A DNA stretch of 64,000 bases. Origin: Clavibacter michiganensis (GTDB lineage Bacteria > Actinomycetota > Actinomycetes > Actinomycetales > Microbacteriaceae). Below, one piece after another: positions 7,927-18,508 of the stretch. Numbering within the stretch: the first letter of the stretch is position 1; each line of letters starts with the position of its first letter. Both the position numbers and the translations under genes were made by a program. A model generated the notes under the pieces. It was not told the origin of the DNA. It worked only from the letters and a program-made list of their open reading frames with translations, and did not search any database. The stretch covers positions 186,001 through 250,000 of the forward strand of contig NZ_MDJZ01000016.1 of the NCBI RefSeq assembly GCF_002151125.1. Reading direction: 5' to 3'.

Positions 7927-9132
7927 CTATGCGGTGCGGCGGTGGCGGCGGGCGACGAGCACCCCGCCGGCCAGGAGCAGCAGCGCGCCGAGCCCGCCGA
8001 GCGCCAGGGCGGAGTCGCCCCCGCCCGTGACCGGGAGGGAGTCCCGTCCGGCGGCGATCGCGGTGCCCTGCCAGTAGTTGCTGTCCGGGTCGACGGCGCT
8101 CGTGCCGGCGACGGTGAAGCCCGTCGAGAGGACGACACCGGAGCGCTCGCCCGTCAGGTCGATGCGGTAGTCGCCGTTGACGGCGTAGTACTGGCCGGCG
8201 ATGGCAAGGTGGTAGGAGATTCGCCCGCGCTCGTCGGCCGTGCGGGTGTTGCCGTACTCCTCCAGAGGGCCGTCGTCGTAGAGGGTGATGTCCGTGGCGA
8301 CCCCGGGAGGGGAGGTCAGCGACGCTGTCACGCGCTCACCCGGGAAGAAGCCGGTCGCGCGGACGGCGATGCCGCTGCCAGCCGCCTCATCGGGGTCGAA
8401 CACGGTCTTCGGGATGCTGATGGCCGGGGTCTCCGGGTAGACCATGTCGGAGTCGTCGGCGACAGCGCTCTCCCCGGAGACCGTGAAGCCCGTGGTGAGG
8501 ACGAGTCCGCTGTCGGCACCGGTGAGCGTGATGGTGTGGGCGCCGTTCGCGGCGTAGTACTCGAAGAGGACGAGGTGCAGGGCGACGCGGCCGCGGGGAT
8601 CCGCGGGGGCGGCGTCCCCGTACAGGTTCTCGCCTGTCGCGGAGCTCAGGCCGAAGTCCCGGTAGTCGTCGCTCGACGGGGACGTCATGCTCACGGCGAC
8701 GGTCTCCCCGGGGAGGAAGCCCGCCGCGGTGAGGGCGATGCCCGGGTCGATGGGCTGGTCGGGGTCGAGCGTGTCATCCGGGATGCTGATGCTCGGCTCC
8801 TCGCGGACAGGCGCCTCGGCGGCCGCGGGCGACGCGGTCGCCTCGGGGGTCGGGGTCACGACCTCGGCGATCGGCGCGTCGGCGGCCGGCTCGTCGGAGC
8901 CCGGGGTCTGAACGGCGAGAACCGGCGCGGCGGCCGGCTCCGTGACAGCCGGGGTCGGCTCCGCGGTCGCGCCCGCGGGCTCCGTCTGCGTCGTGCCGGT
9001 CGTCGGATCCGCGGCCGCGAACGCGGCGGGGGCCCAGGCGAGGGGTGCGGCGACGAGCGCGGCCGTGAGGCACAGCGCGGTGACGGGGCGTCGCAGGCGC
9101 GTGGTGCGTGCTGCGGCGGGCGTGAGGTCCAT
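7927..9132 (-). CDS. LPXTG-anchored surface protein with two repeated domains
   Basis: A 401-residue exported protein. A signal peptide (RRPVTALCLTAALVAAPLAW, ending AAFA-A) leads into an Ala/Pro/Thr/Glu-rich stretch to about residue 110. Two similar domains follow, about 115-223 and 238-346, each beginning ISIP and containing AGF-PGE or TGF-PGE, SLTSP/SMTSP, YYA-NG and LTG. The C-terminus is a sortase signal: LPVTG (366-370), a hydrophobic segment and RRHRRTA. It should be linked to peptidoglycan. ATG 9132 is preferred over an earlier start because AGGAG precedes it. No sortase gene is in the window. The role is unknown; adhesion or wall structure is a guess. Confidence 0.88.
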   Translation of the reverse strand: MDLTPAAARTTRLRRPVTALCLTAALVAAPLAWAPAAFAAADPTTGTTQTEPAGATAEPTPAVTEPAAAPVLAVQTPGSDEPAADAPIAEVVTPTPEATASPAAAEAPVREEPSISIPDDTLDPDQPIDPGIALTAAGFLPGETVAVSMTSPSSDDYRDFGLSSATGENLYGDAAPADPRGRVALHLVLFEYYAANGAHTITLTGADSGLVLTTGFTVSGESAVADDSDMVYPETPAISIPKTVFDPDEAAGSGIAVRATGFFPGERVTASLTSPPGVATDITLYDDGPLEEYGNTRTADERGRISYHLAIAGQYYAVNGDYRIDLTGERSGVVLSTGFTVAGTSAVDPDSNYWQGTAIAAGRDSLPVTGGGDSALALGGLGALLLLAGGVLVARRHRRTA

Positions 9133-9371
9133 GGGGCTCCTGATCCAGGGTGGGCCGGTCTCGGAGGACACGGCAGTGGGTGGCGGACCCGGCGGACCCG
9201 CCGTGATTTCTCCCGATGGGGGAAAACGTATCGGGATACCTGATCAGAGCTGATGACGAATCAGTACGCGGCGGCGTCGAGGACACCCCCACTGCGGGTG
9301 CCGGCTGCACGTTCCTTGCGCATCCGGCAAGGAGCGATGCCCCAGGCGATGGCAGCGGCGACGCTGGATCC

Positions 9372-10379
9372 ATGGACATCGCACAGCGCATCGAAGGTCA
9401 GCAGGAGTGGGACGCGGTCGTCGTCGGCGGCGGGGTCGCGGGATCGAGCGCGGCGCTCATGCTCGCGCGGGCCCGCAGGAGCGTGCTCGTCGTCGATGCG
9501 GGCCAGCCGCGCAACGCGGTCGCCGCGCACATGCACGGCGTGCTCGGGCACGACGGGAAGCCGCCGCGCCAGCTCGTCGCCGAGGGGCGGCGCGAGATCG
9601 AGGGGTACGGCGGCGTCGTGGTCGACGGGCGGGTCGAGGGGATCGAGGCGGTCGAGGATCCCGCCGGGCCGCGCTTCCGCGTGACGCTCGACGGCGGCGC
9701 CGAGGTCACGGCCCGTCGCGTGATCCTCGCGACCGGGCTCGCCGACGTCCTCCCCGAGGTCCCCGGCCTCGCCGCGCACTGGGGCGCGGGCGTGGTCGTC
9801 TGCCCCTACTGCGACGGCTACGAGGTGCGCGACCGCCGCATCGGCGTGCTCGCGACCGGGCCCGGCGGCCTCCACCACGTGCAGATGCTGCGGCAGTGGT
9901 CGTCCGACATCACGTTCCTCGTCGCGGGCGGCACGGCCGACGGGGCGCCGCTGGAGATCGACGCCGCGACGCGCGCGGGGATCGACGCCCGCGGCATCCG
10001 CGTCGAGGAGGCCGCGGTCGTCCGCGTGCTCGGCGAGCGGGGCGCGCTCGAGGGCGTCGAGCTCGCCGACGGCCGGATCCTCCCGCTCGACTCGCTCTTC
10101 GCCATGCCGGGCGTCGCGCCGCGCGACGGGTTCGCCCGCGCGCTCGGCGCGGCGACCGAGGACACCCCGTGGGGCCCGTTCGTGGCGGCGGATCCGATGG
10201 GCCAGACGAGCGTCCCCGGCCTCCTCATCGCGGGCAACGCGTCGAGCGGATCCGCGAACGTGCCGGTCGCCATGGCGGCCGGCACCATGGCGGGCGCGAT
10301 GGCGAACGCGGGGATGGTGACGGAGGACGTGGCGATGGCGGTCGCCGCCGCCTCCGCTCCCGTGGCTGCCATGCGGTAG
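9372..10379 (+). CDS. Thioredoxin-reductase-like FAD/NAD(P) disulfide oxidoreductase
   Basis: A 335-residue flavoprotein of the thioredoxin reductase fold. The FAD loop is VVVGGGVAGSSAALMLARA (17-35), the dinucleotide motif for the second nucleotide is IGVLATGPGG, and the redox pair is Cys144-P-Y-Cys147 in VVCPYCDGYEVRD. Classical TrxB has CATC at this place, so this belongs to the group of TrxB-like oxidoreductases with unknown thiol partners. The start at 9372 is set by domain length; its ribosome binding site is poor. No thioredoxin gene is adjacent. It is followed by the HAIR-controlled Clp gene. Confidence 0.85.
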   Translation: MDIAQRIEGQQEWDAVVVGGGVAGSSAALMLARARRSVLVVDAGQPRNAVAAHMHGVLGHDGKPPRQLVAEGRREIEGYGGVVVDGRVEGIEAVEDPAGPRFRVTLDGGAEVTARRVILATGLADVLPEVPGLAAHWGAGVVVCPYCDGYEVRDRRIGVLATGPGGLHHVQMLRQWSSDITFLVAGGTADGAPLEIDAATRAGIDARGIRVEEAAVVRVLGERGALEGVELADGRILPLDSLFAMPGVAPRDGFARALGAATEDTPWGPFVAADPMGQTSVPGLLIAGNASSGSANVPVAMAAGTMAGAMANAGMVTEDVAMAVAAASAPVAAMR

Positions 10380-10399
10380 CGATCCGTGCCCTTCCGGCG

Positions 10400-10424
10400 T
10401 AAACTTGAGTCACCCAGACTCAAG
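10400..10424 (+). promoter_or_regulatory. HAIR element (HspR operator) and -10 of the ClpB-type gene
   Basis: CTTGAGT-N7-ACTCAAG at 10404-10424 is an exact match to the HspR-associated inverted repeat, the operator of the actinobacterial dnaK and clpB heat-shock regulon. TAAACT (10400-10405) overlaps its left end and is the likely -10. HspR itself is not in this window. Confidence 0.92.
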
Positions 10425-10444
10425 TACGTGAAGGAAGGACCGCA

Positions 10445-12634
<2,190 letters not shown>

Positions 12635-12642
12635 TCCCCGTG

Positions 12643-12681
12643 CGGCCCGCCGCGCGCCCGTCTCGGGTGCGCGGCGGGCCG
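12643..12681. terminator. Bidirectional hairpin between clpB and GH36
   Basis: A perfect 13-bp stem (12643-12655 with 12669-12681) and a 13-nt loop lie between two convergent genes, so it can stop transcription from both sides. No T-tract. Confidence 0.75.
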
Positions 12682-12700
12682 TCGTCGTGTCCGGTCGAGA

Positions 12701-14884
12701 TCAGACCGCCGTCACCCGCAGGATCGCGATCGACTCGGGCAGCATGCCGGGCGCGTGCAGGCCGGACGCCGCGAGCGCGCGGCCCGTCAGCTCGACGCCG
12801 TCCCACCAGGCCGGCGCCGTGAAGCCCGGCTCGGGGGTGCCGACGCGCACGGGCTCCACGCGGTAGCGGCGCTCAGGATCCAGGCCCGGCAGCAGGAAGC
12901 GGCCGCGCGGCGAGACCTCGGAGCGGCCGATCGACGCGAGGAAGAACAGCGCGGAGTCGGCCGAGGACGCGACGGCGCCGTAGACGAGGAGCGTCGGGTC
13001 GCTCTCGTCCGCGCGGACGACCGTGCCCGTGTGCATGAGCGCGCGCTCCTCCTTGTAGAGGGCGATCCACGCGGCGAGGTCGGCGTTCTCCTCGTCGGTG
13101 GCCTGCGCGAGGTCCCACTCGATGCCGAGGTGGCCGTAGAGCGCCGAGCCCGCGCGGAACGCCAGGCGGTGCGCGCGGCCGGTGGTGTGGCTGACGCCCG
13201 AGGCGATGTGGGAGCCGAGCAGCTCCGGCGGGAGGAGCTGCATGGTCCAGCGCATCATCTGCTGGCGGTCCAGCGGGTCGATGCAGTCGGAGACCCAGAC
13301 GCGGTCGGTGCGCTCGAGCACGCCGAGGTCGACGCGGGATCCGCCCGACGAGCACGACTCGATCTCGAGGCCGGGGAAGCGAGCGCGCAGCTCGTCCATG
13401 AGGCGGTACGCGGCGAGCGTCTGCAGGTGCACGCCGGCCTCACCGCGCGGCGCGATGCCCGCGTCCACCAGGTCGCGGTTGTGGTCCCACTTGATGTACG
13501 CGATGTCGTTCTCGGACAGGATCGCCGTCATCCGCTCGAGCACGTACGCGTACGCCTCCGGGATCGCGAGGTCGAGCACCTGCTGGTCGCGGGCCCGCAC
13601 GGGGAGGCGGCCGCCGGTGGCCATGATCCACTCGGGGTGGGCGCGCGCCAGGTCGGAGTCCTCGTTCACCATCTCGGGCTCGAACCACAGGCCGAACTCC
13701 ATGCCGAGGCCCGTGACGTGGTCGATGATCGGGCCGAGCCCGTCCGGCCACACGTCCTCGTCGACGTACCAGTCGCCGAGGCCGGCGTGGTCGTCGCGGC
13801 GGTGGCGGAACCAGCCGTCGTCGAGCACGTAGCGCTCGACGCCCAGGGCCGCGGCGCGATCCGCGAGGTCCGTCAGGCGCGCGAGGTCGTGGTCGAAGTA
13901 CACGGCCTCCCACACGTTGATCGTCATGGGCCGTTCGCGGCGCGGGTGCGTGTCGCGGGCGCGGAGGAAGCGGTGGAAGCGGGCGGCCTGGTCGTCGAGG
14001 CCGTGGCCGAACGCGCCGTAGACCCACGGGCTCGCGTACGACTCGCCCTGCGCGAGCCGCACCTCGCCCGGCAGCAGGAGCTCGCCGCCGCCGATGACCT
14101 GGCGGCCGGTGGACAGCCGCTCGGCGTAGTGGCGGTGGTTGCCGCTGAACGCGACGTGCACGCCGCGGACGTCGCCGTGGCGGAATCCGAAGCCGGGCGT
14201 GCCGACGGAGAGGAGGGTGGCGGCGTCGGGCCCGGTGCGGCCCTTGCGGCCCTCGCGCTCGTGGATCCCCACGACCAGCTCCCGGCGCTGCGGCGTGCGC
14301 TCGAGGCCCCAGCGCCCGGCGAAGTCGAGGATCTCGCGGGCCTCGGCCGGGAGCGGCAGCGCGAGGTCCACGCCGCCGACGGAGTAGGTCGTGTCGCCGA
14401 GGTTCGTGACCTCGGCGCGCGTGCGGACGAGGCCGGACGGGAGCAGCTCGACGTCCATCGCGAGCCCGAGGCCCGCGACCTCGTCGACGGCGTCGACGTG
14501 GACCAGCGCGGGGCCGGCGGACGCGGATCCGGGGCGGCCGTCGACGCCGGCGGGGAGCGGAGCGCCGTCGACCGTGGCGGACGTGACGCGGAACCTCGGC
14601 GACCAGTCGGCGCCGTCGCGGTGGCCCTCGAGGCCGGGCTTGCCCATCCACGACGTGTGGGCCTCGGGGAGGATCGCGAGGCGGACGGGCTGGTCGGCCA
14701 CGCTGCCCGGGATGGGCTCGACGGCCGCGCGCACCATCGTCTCGAGGTCGGCCGCCGTGGTGTCGCCGAGGTCCGCGCCCCAGTGCAGGACGGCCGGCAG
14801 GCGGGCCCCGGTGAGGTCGAGCACCAGCGAGACGCCGGACGCCCGGAGGTGGAGGAGGGCGGAGGGGACGGCGGTGTCGGGCAT
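12701..14884 (-). CDS. GH36 alpha-galactosidase
   Basis: A 727-residue cytoplasmic alpha-galactosidase of family GH36 (raffinose-family oligosaccharides or galactosides). The nucleophile is Asp467 in IKWDHNRD and the acid/base Asp533 in VWVSDCIDPLDR; the SCSSGGSRVDLG loop before it shapes the galactose site. An N-terminal beta-sandwich precedes the barrel, and WEAVYFDHD marks the start of the catalytic domain. The ATG at 14884 has AGGAG 4 nt upstream; an upstream in-frame start lacks this. No LacI operator or transporter gene is immediately adjacent. Confidence 0.95.
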   Translation of the reverse strand: MPDTAVPSALLHLRASGVSLVLDLTGARLPAVLHWGADLGDTTAADLETMVRAAVEPIPGSVADQPVRLAILPEAHTSWMGKPGLEGHRDGADWSPRFRVTSATVDGAPLPAGVDGRPGSASAGPALVHVDAVDEVAGLGLAMDVELLPSGLVRTRAEVTNLGDTTYSVGGVDLALPLPAEAREILDFAGRWGLERTPQRRELVVGIHEREGRKGRTGPDAATLLSVGTPGFGFRHGDVRGVHVAFSGNHRHYAERLSTGRQVIGGGELLLPGEVRLAQGESYASPWVYGAFGHGLDDQAARFHRFLRARDTHPRRERPMTINVWEAVYFDHDLARLTDLADRAAALGVERYVLDDGWFRHRRDDHAGLGDWYVDEDVWPDGLGPIIDHVTGLGMEFGLWFEPEMVNEDSDLARAHPEWIMATGGRLPVRARDQQVLDLAIPEAYAYVLERMTAILSENDIAYIKWDHNRDLVDAGIAPRGEAGVHLQTLAAYRLMDELRARFPGLEIESCSSGGSRVDLGVLERTDRVWVSDCIDPLDRQQMMRWTMQLLPPELLGSHIASGVSHTTGRAHRLAFRAGSALYGHLGIEWDLAQATDEENADLAAWIALYKEERALMHTGTVVRADESDPTLLVYGAVASSADSALFFLASIGRSEVSPRGRFLLPGLDPERRYRVEPVRVGTPEPGFTAPAWWDGVELTGRALAASGLHAPGMLPESIAILRVTAV

Positions 14885-14966
14885 GATTCTCCTGCGTCGA
14901 TGCGGGTGGGGTGCGCCCATCCTCCCGTGCCGACGGGCTGCGCGCACCGAGGAGGCGGGCGTGCCG

Positions 14967-15335
14967 TCAGCCCAGGTCCTCGATCCCCGGGACGGCCGTG
15001 CCGTCCTGCCGGTCGGCGGTGACGCTCGTGCTCGACTGCACGTGGCGGGCGCGGACGGAGATCGCGCGGATCCGCGCGACGGCCTCCGGGTCGCGCAGCT
15101 CGTCCTCCGCGGGGCCGGCCGGCTCCACCACGATCTGGCTGGCGGGGCCGACGAGGATCTCGACCCGGCCCACGCCGCCCTCCGGCAGCCACACGGGCAC
15201 CGTCACGGTCGCCGCCGCCGTCCCCTCGCACGCGAGCGCCTCCGCGCACTCGACGACGGCCCGGGCGATGTCGTCGCCCGTCAGGTAGCGGCCGTCGGCG
15301 TAGCGGATGATGTGCACGCCTTCAGTGAAGGGCAT
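14967..15335 (-). CDS. Hypothetical 122-residue protein
   Basis: Begins MPFTEGVHIIRYADGRYLTG and continues DDIARAVVECAEALA, then a strand-rich middle with VTVPVWLPEGGVGRVEILV. It is acidic and has no signal peptide or membrane segment. Codon third positions are strongly G/C as in its neighbours and the opposite strand carries no better candidate, which supports a real gene. No family recognised. It lies upstream of and in the same direction as the GH36 gene, with about 80 bp between them, and diverges from the aldo-keto reductase gene. Confidence 0.6.
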   Translation of the reverse strand: MPFTEGVHIIRYADGRYLTGDDIARAVVECAEALACEGTAAATVTVPVWLPEGGVGRVEILVGPASQIVVEPAGPAEDELRDPEAVARIRAISVRARHVQSSTSVTADRQDGTAVPGIEDLG

Positions 15336-15416
15336 CGCACCCGCGCCGCCTAGGGGGTTGCCGGCAGCGGACCGCGGGGTCGGGCAGCGCCGCGCGGGCG
15401 GCCGGGCCGCCCTCGG

Positions 15417-15428
15417 TACGCTCGGCGG
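15417..15428 (+). promoter_or_regulatory. Leaderless promoter of the aldo-keto reductase
   Basis: TACGCT (15417-15422) is followed by exactly 6 nt and the ATG at 15429; there is no Shine-Dalgarno sequence. Confidence 0.55.
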
Positions 15429-16433
15429 ATGACCTACGTTGCTCATCCCGATCGCTACTCGTCCATGCCCTACCGCCGTTCCGGCCGCTCGGGGCTCAAG
15501 CTCCCCGAGCTGTCGCTCGGCCTCTGGCACAACTTCGGCACCGCCCGCCCCATCGACACCCAGCGCGCCATCGTCCGTCGCGCGTTCGACCTCGGCATCA
15601 CCCACTTCGACCTCGCGAACAACTACGGCCCGCCGCCCGGCAGCGCCGAGACCGCGTTCGGCCGGATCCTCGCGGAGGACCTCCGCCCGTACCGCGACGA
15701 GATCGTCATCTCCTCCAAGGCCGGCTACCTCATGTGGGAGGGCCCCTACGGCGAGTGGGGATCCCGCAAGTCGATGCTGGCCTCGCTCGACCAGAGCCTC
15801 GGCCGCATGGGACTCGAGTACGTGGACGTCTTCTACTCGCACCGCCCGGATCCCGAGACGCCCATCGAGGAGACCATGGGCGCGCTCGCGACCGCGGTGC
15901 ACCAGGGCAAGGCGCTCTACGCCGGCATCAGCAACTACTCGCCCGAGCAGACCGAGCGCGCCGTGGCGGCGCTCGCCGAGCACAAGGTGCCGCTGACCAT
16001 CCACCAGCCGAGCTACTCCATGTTCAACCGGCACGTCGAGGGCGGGCTGCTGCCCGTGCTCGAGGAGGCGGGATCCGGCTGCATCGTGTTCTCGCCGCTC
16101 GCGCAGGGGCTGCTCACCGACCGGTACCTCTCCGGATCCATCCCCGCCGACTCGCGCGCAGCGACCAGCGGGTTCCTCGACGAGTCCGCGGTCTCGTCCG
16201 TGTACCTGGAGCGGGCGCGCGGCCTGCAAGCCGTCGCCGAGGGGCGCGGGCAGACGCTCGCGCAGCTCGCGCTCTCGTGGGTGCTGCGGCACCCGGGGAT
16301 CACGAGCGCGCTCATCGGGGCGTCGAGCGTGGAGCAGCTGGAGCAGAACGTGGCCGCGGCCGGCGCTCCGGCTCTCACCGACGACGAGCTGGCCGCCATC
16401 GAGCCGCTCGCGGTCGACGGCACCGGGCGCTGA
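15429..16433 (+). CDS. yghZ: YghZ-type aldo-keto reductase (L-glyceraldehyde 3-phosphate reductase)
   Basis: A 334-residue NADPH-dependent aldo-keto reductase closely resembling E. coli YghZ (AKR14A), which reduces L-glyceraldehyde 3-phosphate and methylglyoxal. The catalytic tetrad is Asp61 and Tyr66 (FDLANNYGPPPGSAE), Lys97 (ISSKAGY) and His138 (FYSHRPD). LSLGLWHNFG and VLRHPGITSALIGASS (cofactor end) are also typical. It is cytoplasmic, and the next gene begins 7 nt after its stop, so the two are likely cotranscribed. Confidence 0.93.
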   Translation: MTYVAHPDRYSSMPYRRSGRSGLKLPELSLGLWHNFGTARPIDTQRAIVRRAFDLGITHFDLANNYGPPPGSAETAFGRILAEDLRPYRDEIVISSKAGYLMWEGPYGEWGSRKSMLASLDQSLGRMGLEYVDVFYSHRPDPETPIEETMGALATAVHQGKALYAGISNYSPEQTERAVAALAEHKVPLTIHQPSYSMFNRHVEGGLLPVLEEAGSGCIVFSPLAQGLLTDRYLSGSIPADSRAATSGFLDESAVSSVYLERARGLQAVAEGRGQTLAQLALSWVLRHPGITSALIGASSVEQLEQNVAAAGAPALTDDELAAIEPLAVDGTGR

Positions 16434-16440
16434 TCCGCGG

Positions 16441-17646
16441 ATGACGGACGCACCCGCACCCTCCGCCCTCGCCGACCGCGTCGCGCGCCTGCTCGACGAG
16501 CAGGGCATCGTCGACGGCCACGACGACCTCGCCTGGGCGCTCCGCGAGCGCGCGGTGCGGGAGGGCGGGCCGAGCGCGTCCGCGGCCGACGACGTGATCG
16601 CGCGCCTCGCCGTCGAGGACGCCGTGCCGGGGCTGCACACCGACCTGCCGCGCCTCGTGCGCGGCCGGGTGGCCGCGCAGTTCTGGTCGGTGTGGGTGCC
16701 GGACCTGCCGGGCATCGATCCGGTGCGCTCGACCATCGAGCAGGTCGACGTGGTGCGCCGCGTCGTCGCCGCGCACCCGGACCGGCTCGCGCTCGCCGTG
16801 ACCGCCGACGACGTGGACCGCGTCGTCGCGTCCGGCCGGATCGCGTCATTGCTCGGCATGGAGGGCGGCCACTCGATCGGCGGATCCCTGGGTGCGCTGC
16901 GGACGATGCGCGCGCTCGGCGTGCGGTACATGACGCTCACGCACAACGCGAACGTGGCCTGGGCCGACTCGGCGACCGACGTCCCGGTGCACCACGGGCT
17001 GAGCGCCGCGGGCGAGCGCGTGGTGGCGGAGATGGAGCGGATCGGCATGCTCGTCGACCTCTCGCACGTGTCGGCGGACGTGATGCGGCACGCGCTGCGG
17101 ATCGCCCGCCGGCCGGTGCTGTTCAGCCACTCGGGTGCGCGGGCGGTGTGCGACGTGCCGCGCAACGTGCCCGACGACGTGCTCGCCGCGCTGCCCGCGA
17201 ACGGCGGCGTCTGCATGGCCACGTTCGTCCCGCAGTTCGTGTCGCCCGCGGTCGCGGCGTGGCACGACGAGACGCTCGCGCTCGCCGTGGCGGAGGGCGT
17301 GGATCCGCGCGACCACGAGGGTGTGCAGGCCGTGGCCGCCCGCCGCCCGGGGGAGCGGCCGCGCGCGACGCTCGCCGACGTCGTGCGGCACGTGGAGCGG
17401 ATCCGCGAGGTCGCCGGCCCCCGGCACGTCGGCCTCGGCGGCGACTACGACGGCGTCGACCGCACGCCCGACGGGCTCGAGGACGTGTCGCGCTACCCGG
17501 CGCTCATCGCGGCGCTCGCCGAGCGCGGCTGGTCGGACGACGACCTCCGGGCGCTCGCGGGCGGCAATGCGCTCCGCGTGCTGCGGGCGGCCGACGCCGA
17601 CGACGACGTGTCGCGCGCGGAGGCGGACGCGGGCGCGCTGGCGTGA
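16441..17646 (+). CDS. Membrane dipeptidase (peptidase family M19)
   Basis: A 401-residue renal-dipeptidase-type zinc enzyme that cleaves dipeptides, often with D-residues. The first metal ligands are His27 and Asp29 (VDGHDDLAW); the bridging Glu is in LGMEGGHSIGG; later histidines lie in VDLSHVSADVM and LFSHSGARA; and VGLGGDYDGVD closes the site. No signal peptide is visible despite the family name, so it is probably cytoplasmic. It follows the AKR gene by 7 nt, and its stop overlaps the next gene's GTG by 4 bp. Confidence 0.93.
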   Translation: MTDAPAPSALADRVARLLDEQGIVDGHDDLAWALRERAVREGGPSASAADDVIARLAVEDAVPGLHTDLPRLVRGRVAAQFWSVWVPDLPGIDPVRSTIEQVDVVRRVVAAHPDRLALAVTADDVDRVVASGRIASLLGMEGGHSIGGSLGALRTMRALGVRYMTLTHNANVAWADSATDVPVHHGLSAAGERVVAEMERIGMLVDLSHVSADVMRHALRIARRPVLFSHSGARAVCDVPRNVPDDVLAALPANGGVCMATFVPQFVSPAVAAWHDETLALAVAEGVDPRDHEGVQAVAARRPGERPRATLADVVRHVERIREVAGPRHVGLGGDYDGVDRTPDGLEDVSRYPALIAALAERGWSDDDLRALAGGNALRVLRAADADDDVSRAEADAGALA

Positions 17647-18482
17647 GCGGCCGGCCGGGTCCGTCCGCGGCGGCCGTGCTCGGCGCGGACCCGCGCGCCG
17701 CGGCCGCGCTGCTCGACGACCTGGCCGACCGCGGCTGGCCCGCCGAGACCCGCCAGCGGCACGGCGGGTGGATCCTGCGCGCGGCCGGCGGCGTGACCAA
17801 GCGCGCGAACTCGGTGCTGCCCGCAGGTGTCGTCGACGATGCCGATGCCGCGCTGGACGCCGCGGAGGCCTTCGCGCGCGAGCGCGGGATCGCCGCCTGC
17901 GTGCAGGTGTCGCCCGCGTCGGAGCCGGCGGCCCTCGCGGCGCGGCTGGCCGCTCGCGGCTACGTCGCCGAGGCGCGCACGCTCGTGCAGGTGGCGGACG
18001 CGGCCGACGTCGCCGAGCGGCTGGGCGGGGCTGCCCTCGACGATCCCGCGCTCGAGGTCACGGTCGCGGACGCGCCCGACGCCGCCTGGCTCGACGCGTG
18101 GTGGAGCGTCGACGGGCGCGGGGGATCCGCGGAGCTCGCCGTCGCGGGCCGGATCCTCACCGGCGGCCCGGCCGTCCACGCCGCGGTCCGCGAGCGCTCC
18201 GCCGCCGACGGATCCGCGGGTGCGGTCCTCGCGACCGCCCGGCTCGCGCTCGTCGACTGCTGGGGCGGCCTGTTCGCGGTCGCGACCCGGCCCGAGGCAC
18301 GACGCCGTGGCCTGTCCCGCGCGGCCATGGCGGCGGCCGTCGACGCGGGGATCGCCCGGGGGATCACCGCGCTGTGGCTGCAGGTCGTCGAGGAGAACGC
18401 CGGCGCCCGCGCGCTCTACGCGGGGCTCGGCTTCGCGACCGCGTCGCGCTACGAGTACTGGACCCGCCCGGCCGACGCGTAG
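17643..18482 (+). CDS. GNAT-family N-acetyltransferase
   Basis: A 279-residue protein whose C-terminal GNAT domain shows the CoA loop ATRPEARRRGLSRAAM and LQVVEENAGARALYAGLGF. The N-terminal half (RQRHGGWILRAAGGVTKRAN and VQVSPASEP) matches the arrangement of larger two-lobed GNAT proteins. GTG 17643 overlaps the dipeptidase stop (GTGA), so the genes are translationally coupled. The acetyl acceptor is unknown; with the dipeptidase, amino-acid or peptide processing is possible but unproven. Confidence 0.86.
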   Translation: MSGRPGPSAAAVLGADPRAAAALLDDLADRGWPAETRQRHGGWILRAAGGVTKRANSVLPAGVVDDADAALDAAEAFARERGIAACVQVSPASEPAALAARLAARGYVAEARTLVQVADAADVAERLGGAALDDPALEVTVADAPDAAWLDAWWSVDGRGGSAELAVAGRILTGGPAVHAAVRERSAADGSAGAVLATARLALVDCWGGLFAVATRPEARRRGLSRAAMAAAVDAGIARGITALWLQVVEENAGARALYAGLGFATASRYEYWTRPADA

Positions 18483-18508
18483 GGCCTCGGCGCGGGCGCC
18501 CGACCGGG

